Below are positions 1 through 5,288 of a DNA stretch of 14,572 bases, in pieces (positions within the stretch are counted from its first letter, which is position 1; every line of letters begins with the position of its first letter). A program made the position numbers and the translations under genes. The notes beneath the pieces are model-generated. The model worked only from the letters and a program-made list of their open reading frames with translations, was not told the DNA's origin and made no database searches. The stretch lies in NCBI GenBank assembly GCA_943327025.2, contig CALPVO020000020.1:1-14572 (forward strand), in the 5' to 3' direction. Origin of the DNA: Janthinobacterium lividum. Its GTDB lineage: Bacteria > Pseudomonadota > Gammaproteobacteria > Steroidobacterales > Steroidobacteraceae.

Positions 1-129
1 TCGGGGGTGGGGCGGGCGAACCAACAAGACCTCGGCACCCATGTCCGCTAAGAGCATGCCGGCGTAGGGCACAGGCCCGACGCCTTCAAACTCCACCACG
101 CGTACGCCGGCGAGGGGTCCCCGACGCAT
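1..129 (-). CDS. Alpha-methylacyl-CoA racemase / CaiB-BaiF family enzyme, N-terminal fragment
   Basis: Partial gene running off the left edge; only the first 43 codons are present. The translation begins MRRGPLAGVRVVEFEGVGPV and continues with PYAGMLLADMGAEVLLV. This is the hallmark N-terminus of family III CoA-transferases: GPL-x-G-[IV]-[RK]-VVE followed by GxGPxPxAxMLLADMGAEV. The GPxP version is closer to alpha-methylacyl-CoA racemase (AMACR) than to formyl- or carnitine-CoA transferases. Family members either epimerise 2-methylacyl-CoA thioesters or move CoA between acids in the cytoplasm. The start ATG shares its A with the TGA of the upstream oxidoreductase gene (TGATG at 127-131). A good Shine-Dalgarno AGGAAA (minus strand 141-136) lies 6 nt ahead, so the two genes should be translationally coupled. 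The catalytic Asp region lies outside the window, so racemase versus transferase is not settled. Confidence 0.85.
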   Translation of the reverse strand, partial: MRRGPLAGVRVVEFEGVGPVPYAGMLLADMGAEVLLVRPPHPR

Positions 130-1742
130 CAATGCTTTCCTGTGAGCGTCCGCCGCACATGTTCGGCGCCTTTGTCGCCAATCATGAGACAAGTGGCGTT
201 GGTATTACCTGCCGGCAGTGTTGGCATGACAGAGCCGTCGGCAACCCAGAGCCCGTCGATGCCATGCACGCGCAGGTCCGCGTCAGTCACCGCCAGCGCA
301 TCGGTACCCATGCGGCAAGTGCCCACCGGGTGATAGCCGGGAATGGCTGCCATACGGCAAAAGCCTGCCAGCGCAGCGCCCTGCAACTCGGCACCCGGGC
401 GAACCTCGTTCAGCACGGACGAGTGGAGCGCCGACTGTTCTACGATACGGCGCGCAAACTGGATGCCTTCAACCAACTGTGCAAGATCGTCATCGTGTTC
501 CAGTAATTGGTGGCGAATGAGCGGCGCTGCCAAAGGATCAGCGCTACGCAAGGCAACGCTGCCGCGTGCCTTGGGACGAGCCACGAAGGCTGCTGTGCTG
601 ATGGCGGGGCGTTGGCGCATCTGGAGCTTGCCCGCCGCGTCGAGGTCGAACGCGAACGGGGCGAAAATGAGTTGGATATTTGGCGCGGACAAATCTTCAC
701 GCGTGCGTACGAACGCCTGCGCATGGCCGATAGCGGTGGTGAGTGCGCCGCGCCGCGTGAACAGGAAGCGCAGCAGTTGCCACCAACCCCCCGCGCCCTG
801 CACGGCGCTATTGAGGGTGGGGACGGTGACTTCATTCACCAGATGAGTCCCGACATGGTCCTGGAGATTCTCGCCAACGCCTGGTAGATCGTGCAGCACG
901 GGGATACCGTGAGCCTGCAACTGCGCGCCGGGACCAATGCCGGACAACAGCAGCAGGCGTGGCGTATTCAACGTGCCGGCAGCGATAACCACGCCACCCC
1001 CCGCCCGTACTTCGTGGACTGAGCCGTTTTGCTGGTAGCGCACACCCACGGCACGTCGACCTTCGAGAATGAGTCCTAGTGCTTGCGCTTTCAGTTCAAC
1101 GCGCAGATTCGATGGGCGGGGGCCTTGGCGCAAATACGCCGCAGCGCTGCTATGGCGCATGCCGCTACGCTGGGAGGTCTGCACGTGGTCCACGCCTTCG
1201 GCCAGTGCGCCGTTCAGGTCGGGGCTCCGCGGAATGCCGGCTTGCACAGCAGCGTCAATCCATTGCTGGGTTACGGCGTATGCAGCCCGAGTGTCGGCCA
1301 CGGACTGCGGCCCCCCACGGCCGCGCCACGCGCTGTCGTTAGCACTGTTCGGCGAACGCGTGTTGTCTTCGAGACGCTTGAAGTAGGGCAACACGTCGCT
1401 GGCACTCCAGCCAATGGCGCCACGTCGGGCCCACTCGTCGTAGTCCCAGGCGTGGCCGCGCACGTACATCATGCCGTTGATGCTGCTGCCGCCGCCGAGG
1501 CGCTTGCCCGCTGGCCAAACATCCGCGCGCCCGCCGATGGAGGCATCCGGCTCGACGGTATACTTCCAGTCGAATTCCGGGTTCTGGACGATGGTAGCCA
1601 CGAGCGCAGGCACGCGGGAGGCGAGAACCTCGTCGGTGTCGCCGGCTTCGAGCAACAGCACTTGCAGTTGGGGGTCTTCGGCGAGGCGAGCCGCCATGGC
1701 GCAGCCGGCTGAGCCGCCACCTACAACGATCACGTCGGTCAT
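129..1742 (-). CDS. GMC-family FAD-dependent oxidoreductase (choline/alcohol dehydrogenase-like)
   Basis: 537 aa, normal length for bacterial GMC flavoenzymes, which oxidise primary or secondary alcohols to carbonyls. The N-terminal Rossmann dinucleotide fold is clear: VIVVGGGSAGCAMAARL with GGGSAG at residues 8-13 and the ADP-ribose-binding Glu near 32. GMC signature 1 is at about 79-96 (GKRLGGGSSINGMMYVRG) and signature 2 at about 256-270 (GTLNTPRLLLLSGIG). The C-terminal active site shows His471 (YHPVGTCRMG) and Asn513 (PAGNTNAT), the His/Asn pair of choline-dehydrogenase-like members. There is no signal peptide, so it is probably cytoplasmic. The start is supported by GAGGGG seven nt upstream of the ATG. 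It is the first gene of a leftward operon with the AMACR-like gene and is transcribed divergently from the acyl-CoA ligase operon. The substrate is unknown; an alcohol intermediate of the neighbouring pathway is inferred. Confidence 0.92.
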   Translation of the reverse strand: MTDVIVVGGGSAGCAMAARLAEDPQLQVLLLEAGDTDEVLASRVPALVATIVQNPEFDWKYTVEPDASIGGRADVWPAGKRLGGGSSINGMMYVRGHAWDYDEWARRGAIGWSASDVLPYFKRLEDNTRSPNSANDSAWRGRGGPQSVADTRAAYAVTQQWIDAAVQAGIPRSPDLNGALAEGVDHVQTSQRSGMRHSSAAAYLRQGPRPSNLRVELKAQALGLILEGRRAVGVRYQQNGSVHEVRAGGGVVIAAGTLNTPRLLLLSGIGPGAQLQAHGIPVLHDLPGVGENLQDHVGTHLVNEVTVPTLNSAVQGAGGWWQLLRFLFTRRGALTTAIGHAQAFVRTREDLSAPNIQLIFAPFAFDLDAAGKLQMRQRPAISTAAFVARPKARGSVALRSADPLAAPLIRHQLLEHDDDLAQLVEGIQFARRIVEQSALHSSVLNEVRPGAELQGAALAGFCRMAAIPGYHPVGTCRMGTDALAVTDADLRVHGIDGLWVADGSVMPTLPAGNTNATCLMIGDKGAEHVRRTLTGKH

Positions 1743-1772
1743 GAAGCTACCCCTCGGAACACGGTACTCTCG

Positions 1773-1792
1773 GCACCACGGCGTCGTGGTGC
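1773..1792. repeat. Perfect inverted repeat / hairpin, 8-bp arms, 4-nt loop
   Basis: GCACCACG-GCGT-CGTGGTGC is a perfect inverted repeat lying wholly in the non-coding gap. If the leftward promoter at 1821-1848 is used, transcription starts near 1814. The hairpin would then sit in the roughly 70-nt leader of the GMC mRNA, ending about 30 nt before the start codon. It has no following T-tract on either strand, so it is not a normal intrinsic terminator. It could be an operator for a dimeric regulator or a structural element of the leader. Confidence 0.6.
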
Positions 1793-1809
1793 GTCGTTCT
1801 GGCTTACCG

Positions 1810-1824
1810 TAGCAAATGTTACTA
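1810..1824. promoter_or_regulatory. Candidate operator: imperfect 15-bp palindrome over both -10 elements
   Basis: TAGCAAATGTTACTA has the symmetric form TAG-n-AA-nnn-TT-n-CTA (5 of 7 arm positions pair). It overlaps the leftward -10 (TATAGT, minus 1826-1821) and touches the rightward TATAAA. Dimeric repressors that control divergent operons often bind such sites. The regulator is unknown, and a short AT-rich palindrome can arise by chance. Confidence 0.35.
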
Positions 1825-1848
1825 TAAATTCCAGTGCCGGCATGGCAA
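1821..1848 (-). promoter_or_regulatory. Candidate sigma70-type promoter for the GMC/AMACR operon
   Basis: Read on the minus strand, TTGCCA (1848-1843, five of six to TTGACA) and TATAGT (1826-1821, five of six to TATAAT) are separated by 16 bp. Predicted transcription starts near 1814, giving a leader of about 70 nt that contains the hairpin at 1773-1792. Confidence 0.5.
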
Positions 1849-1858
1849 AGGTAGAGCG

Positions 1859-3460
1859 ATGCGGGTCATCGGCGACTTGAGCAAGGCGAATGCGCGCCGC
1901 CACCCGGACAAGGTGGCGCTGGTGCATGGAGCCCGCTCGCTCACCTATCTTGACCTCGAACTGCGCTCCAACCAGTTGGCTCATGCGTTGGCTGCCAGCG
2001 GGCTGCGGCCCGGTGACCGACTGGGCCTATTGGCCTGCAATCATCTCGACTACGCCATCGTCACTCAGGGAGCTGCGAAGGCCGGTGTCCTGTTGGTACC
2101 GCTGAATTTCCGCTTGGCGCCTCGTGAACTGGCCATCGTCCTGCAGGATGCGCAGGTTTCCCTGCTGGTTACCGAGAACGAGTTGGCCTCGTTATGGCAG
2201 CCGGCCTTGCACGAAGCCGGGCTCGGGTATTTGCCTGTCGTCTTGCTTGCCGATCAAGCAACGCCCTTGGTCGAAGCGCCGCTGGAGCCAGCAGCCACCC
2301 CGGCGGCGCGTTGGGCGGGGGCACGCCAGCTTGGCGATTGGCTCACAGCGTTCCCCGAGACCCCGCCCAACCTTGAAGTCGATCCTGAGTCACCCTGCGC
2401 CATCATGTACACCAGTGGCACCACGGGGACGCCCAAGGGTGTGTTGGTGCCACACCGCGCGTACTTTCGCATGTACCTCGGCACCGCCATGGAAACCGGC
2501 CTGTCCCGGGACGACCGCTACCTCATGGCAGTGCCGATGTTTCATGCGGCCGGGCTCAACCTCATGCTCCACCAGTGCTTGTTCATGGGCGCTACGGGAG
2601 TCATTCACCGCGGTTCTCTGGACCCGTTACGCCTGTTCGCTCTCATTGAAGCGGAGCGGCTGAGCATGGCGGTCTTGGTGCCTACGGTCATCGGGCTGCT
2701 CGCGCGCCATCCGCAACGGCACGCTTTCAATCTGTCGTCCTTGCGCACCGTTTTTTATGGCTCCATGCCCATGCCGGCAGCGGTGCTCGCGGCGGCCCGC
2801 GAAGCGTTCCCTGAAGTGGAGTTTCATCAGATCTATGGTTCTACCGAGTCGGGGTTGCTAGGTGTGTTGCCGTGGTCTGACCACGCGACCCACGCCCACT
2901 GCACTGGTCGCGAGGCCTTGTATAGCCATCTGCGTATCGTCGATACCGCCGGTGAAGAGGTGGCGGATGGGGCCGTAGGCGAGGTGTTGGGCGCAGCCGC
3001 TGGCGGTATGCTCGCCTATTGGAACAACGCTGCTGCCACTGCGCAGCGTTTGCGCGACGGTTGGATTCACACTGGTGACCTCGCGCGACGTGAGGGCGGG
3101 GGCTACTTTACGTTGGTGGGCCGTGTCGAAGAGCTCATCATCTCGGGTGGCGAGAACATTCATGCCACGGAAGTCGAACATGTCTTGGCCAGCCACAAGG
3201 CCGTACGCGAGGTGGCGGTGTTCGGCGTTCCCGATGAAAGCTATGGCGAGTTGGTTCATGCCGCCATCGTCTTGCACGCCGGTGCCACGGCCGATGAAGT
3301 CGCGCTCGACACCCATTGCCGTGCGCAGTTGGCGGCTTACAAGCGCCCACGCGCCTACCATTTTCTGGAAGCGTTGCCACGCAATGCCAGCGACAAAGTG
3401 CGCAAGGCCGAGCTCCGTCAGGTGGCGGTGTCCGCTGTCGGTACTGGAGAGACGGAATGA
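1859..3460 (+). CDS. Acyl-CoA synthetase (AMP-forming), fatty-acid/aryl-CoA ligase type
   Basis: 533 aa, full length for the class I adenylate-forming family. It would activate a carboxylic acid to its CoA thioester through an acyl-AMP intermediate in the cytoplasm. The core motifs appear in order: P-loop YTSGTTGTPKG at 184-194, YGSTE at 326-330, TGD at 405-407, the hinge GRVEELIISGGENI at 421-434, and the C-terminal catalytic Lys513 in PRNASDKVRK. The last motif has Asp where most relatives have Gly, a small oddity. The start is chosen because AAAGG lies 7 nt upstream and the N-terminus aligns with the family. The stop overlaps the next gene's start (ATGA at 3457-3460), so this is the first gene of a three-gene coupled operon with a flavoprotein and a cytochrome. 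The acid could be a fatty, cinnamic or other aryl acid; the sequence does not decide. Confidence 0.93.
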   Translation: MRVIGDLSKANARRHPDKVALVHGARSLTYLDLELRSNQLAHALAASGLRPGDRLGLLACNHLDYAIVTQGAAKAGVLLVPLNFRLAPRELAIVLQDAQVSLLVTENELASLWQPALHEAGLGYLPVVLLADQATPLVEAPLEPAATPAARWAGARQLGDWLTAFPETPPNLEVDPESPCAIMYTSGTTGTPKGVLVPHRAYFRMYLGTAMETGLSRDDRYLMAVPMFHAAGLNLMLHQCLFMGATGVIHRGSLDPLRLFALIEAERLSMAVLVPTVIGLLARHPQRHAFNLSSLRTVFYGSMPMPAAVLAAAREAFPEVEFHQIYGSTESGLLGVLPWSDHATHAHCTGREALYSHLRIVDTAGEEVADGAVGEVLGAAAGGMLAYWNNAAATAQRLRDGWIHTGDLARREGGGYFTLVGRVEELIISGGENIHATEVEHVLASHKAVREVAVFGVPDESYGELVHAAIVLHAGATADEVALDTHCRAQLAAYKRPRAYHFLEALPRNASDKVRKAELRQVAVSAVGTGETE

Positions 3461-4968
3461 ACCTTGAGCGTGTGCTGCCTCCGGGTGTTGGTGCGCGCGC
3501 CTTCGATGTCGCTTTGGTGGCGCTGCGCGCCGTGGTCGGCGAAGCTCATGTCATCGCCGACGCCGAAGGACTGGTGCCCTATGGCCGCTTGATGCTGCCA
3601 GCCGAAGATTTCAACCATCAGCCCAGTGGCGTTGTGGCGCCCGCTTCTGTCGAAGAAATCCAAGCGATACTAAAAATCTGCGTGCGTGCCCAAATTCCCC
3701 TGTGGACCGTTTCCACCGGGCGCAATTTTGGCTACGGCTCCGCGGCACCTGCCACGCGTGGGCAGATGGTGTTGGATTTGCGGCGCATGAACCGAATTCT
3801 GGAGGTGGATGCCGAGTTGGGCACAGCGCTGGTGGAGCCGGGCGTTACCTACCAGCAACTGCAGGACCACTTGCGCGCTCAGGGTATTCCACTCTGGCTG
3901 GATTTTCCCGCACCGGGTCCGTTGGTCAGCCCCATGGGCAACACGCTTGAACGTGGCGGTGGCCTCACACCCTACGGCGACCACTTTGCGAACAGTTGCG
4001 GCATGGAAGTGGTGCTGTCGGATGGCACGGTACTGCGCACCGGCATGGGTGGCGTAAAGGGGACCAACACCTGGCAGGCCTTCAAGTATGGCTACGGGCC
4101 TTATCTGGATGGTTTGTTCACGCAGTCCAACTATGGCGTTGTGACCAAGCTCGGTCTGTGGTTGATGCCGGCGCCGCCGGCGCACCGGACCTTCATGGTG
4201 CAGTGGCACCGCGACGATGACCTCGCTCGCGCCATCGATACCATTCGTCCGCTGCGGCTCACCAACGCCATTCCGAATTTTGGCGTACTCGCGAATGCCA
4301 CGCTGGTGCTTACCGGGCCGTGTCGGCGCGCCGAACTCTATGACGGGCCGGGTGCCATTCCACAAGCAGTGGTCGAAAAAGCTGCCCGGGAACGTGGCTT
4401 GCCGCCGTGGGTCTATCTGTTCTCGCTTTATGGGCGTCAGGAACAGATCGATTTAGATACGCCCTTCGTGACGCGTGAATTCGAGAAAGCCGGCGCCACG
4501 GTCATTCCGAACATACACGACCCCATGCAGTCGAACGAATTGTCGCTGCAGACTTTTTCCATCTTCAATTGGACCGGCGGCGGAGGGCTCGTCTGGTTCT
4601 CGCCTGTGGCGCCGACGCGGGGCGCTGACTGTGCACGCCAGACGCAATTGGCGCGCGACGTGATGGGGCGCTACGGCATCGACTTCATGACGGGGATGAC
4701 GATCAATGGACGCGAAACCCTGAATGTGATGCCCATGGTCTACGACCGCAGCGACGCCGCGAAGACGTTGGCAGCCCGCCGTTGCTACCACGAGCTTATT
4801 GATGTGTTCGCAGCGGCTGGCTATGGCTTCTACCGCACCGGCATCGGCTTCATGGACCACGTGGCTGCAGTGCACGGTGAGGCGAACCGCGCTGTGGCAC
4901 AGCGTTTGAAACACGCGCTCGACCCGGCTGGAATTCTGGCGCCCGGCAAGTCGGGGATTCATCCATGA
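3457..4968 (+). CDS. FAD-linked 4-cresol dehydrogenase / vanillyl-alcohol oxidase family flavoprotein
   Basis: 503 aa from the ATG at 3457, which follows GGAGA (3446-3450) by 6 nt and overlaps the ligase stop. The open frame runs further upstream but only inside the ligase gene. The PCMH-type FAD domain shows STGRNFGYGSA (86-96) and VEPGVTY (126-132). Family-diagnostic blocks are ERGGGLTPYGDH (165-176), FTQSNYGVVTK (221-231), WFSPVAPTRG (380-389) and the C-terminal LAPGKSG (494-500). Tyr459-Arg460 match the phenolate-binding Tyr-Arg pair of vanillyl-alcohol oxidase (503/504). Relatives oxidise para-substituted phenols by hydride transfer to FAD; the 4-cresol dehydrogenase and eugenol hydroxylase types pass electrons to a cytochrome c subunit. 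The cytochrome gene directly downstream supports that type. No signal peptide is visible. Leu378 replaces the VAO FAD-linking His422, so covalent FAD attachment is doubtful. Confidence 0.92.
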   Translation: MNLERVLPPGVGARAFDVALVALRAVVGEAHVIADAEGLVPYGRLMLPAEDFNHQPSGVVAPASVEEIQAILKICVRAQIPLWTVSTGRNFGYGSAAPATRGQMVLDLRRMNRILEVDAELGTALVEPGVTYQQLQDHLRAQGIPLWLDFPAPGPLVSPMGNTLERGGGLTPYGDHFANSCGMEVVLSDGTVLRTGMGGVKGTNTWQAFKYGYGPYLDGLFTQSNYGVVTKLGLWLMPAPPAHRTFMVQWHRDDDLARAIDTIRPLRLTNAIPNFGVLANATLVLTGPCRRAELYDGPGAIPQAVVEKAARERGLPPWVYLFSLYGRQEQIDLDTPFVTREFEKAGATVIPNIHDPMQSNELSLQTFSIFNWTGGGGLVWFSPVAPTRGADCARQTQLARDVMGRYGIDFMTGMTINGRETLNVMPMVYDRSDAAKTLAARRCYHELIDVFAAAGYGFYRTGIGFMDHVAAVHGEANRAVAQRLKHALDPAGILAPGKSGIHP

Positions 4969-5288
4969 GGACCAACTCGCTACGCCACGTACTGGCACCG
5001 GTGACACTGCGGGTGTGGCTCTGCTCAATCGTAGCGCTGGCACCCGGCGCCAATGCACAGCAAGTAGTGCCGCTATCCGGCCCGGCGGCCGTTTGGCGTG
5101 CCAGCTGTGGCTATTGTCATGAGCACGGCTTAGGCCCTGTCTTGTTCGGGCATTCCTTGCCAGCGGTGGCTATTGCGGCGGTAGTCCGGAATGGCGCGAG
5201 AGGTATGCCCGCGTTCCACCCCGCGGAAATCAGTCCGGCGGAGTTGTCTGCTCTGGCGGCGTGGGTGAGCGCGCAACCAGCGCGCTGA
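4965..5288 (+). CDS. Small periplasmic cytochrome c, probable electron-accepting subunit of the flavoprotein
   Basis: 107 aa. An N-terminal signal peptide (basic MRTNSLRH, hydrophobic 14-28) ends at a likely cleavage site ANA|QQ after residue 31. One haem-attachment motif is present, CGYCH at 48-52 with His52 as proximal ligand; Met81 in RGMPAFHP is the probable distal ligand. The mature protein of about 76 aa is close in size to the cytochrome subunits of 4-cresol dehydrogenase and eugenol hydroxylase. Its ATG overlaps the flavoprotein stop (ATGA, 4965-4968), as expected for two subunits made in fixed ratio. The last 59 bp overlap the 3' end of the convergent kinase gene. Substrate specificity cannot be read from the cytochrome itself. 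Confidence 0.9.
   Translation: MRTNSLRHVLAPVTLRVWLCSIVALAPGANAQQVVPLSGPAAVWRASCGYCHEHGLGPVLFGHSLPAVAIAAVVRNGARGMPAFHPAEISPAELSALAAWVSAQPAR

Larger units (their letters stand above)
1743..1858. promoter_or_regulatory. Divergent intergenic regulatory region between the two catabolic operons
   Basis: This 116-bp gap separates the start codons of the GMC oxidoreductase (minus) and the acyl-CoA synthetase (plus). It is visibly more AT-rich around 1810-1830 than the surrounding genes. It contains, from left to right, the GMC Shine-Dalgarno, a perfect hairpin (1773-1792), an imperfect palindrome (1810-1824), overlapping -10-like hexamers for both directions and the ligase Shine-Dalgarno (AAAGG, about 1847-1851). 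In the plus direction TATAAA (1823-1828) is a possible -10 but has no convincing -35, which would suit an activator-dependent promoter. No regulator gene lies next to it inside the window. Confidence 0.6.

Noticed and set aside
1773..1792. Hairpin read as an intrinsic terminator
   Set aside because: No T-tract follows on either strand, and it lies between two divergent starts, where no transcript should end.
3316..3456. N-terminal extension of the flavoprotein gene (start at 3316)
   Set aside because: The extra 47 residues lie inside the ligase gene and are unlike the family. The ATG at 3457 has a good Shine-Dalgarno and the ATGA overlap seen at the next junction too.
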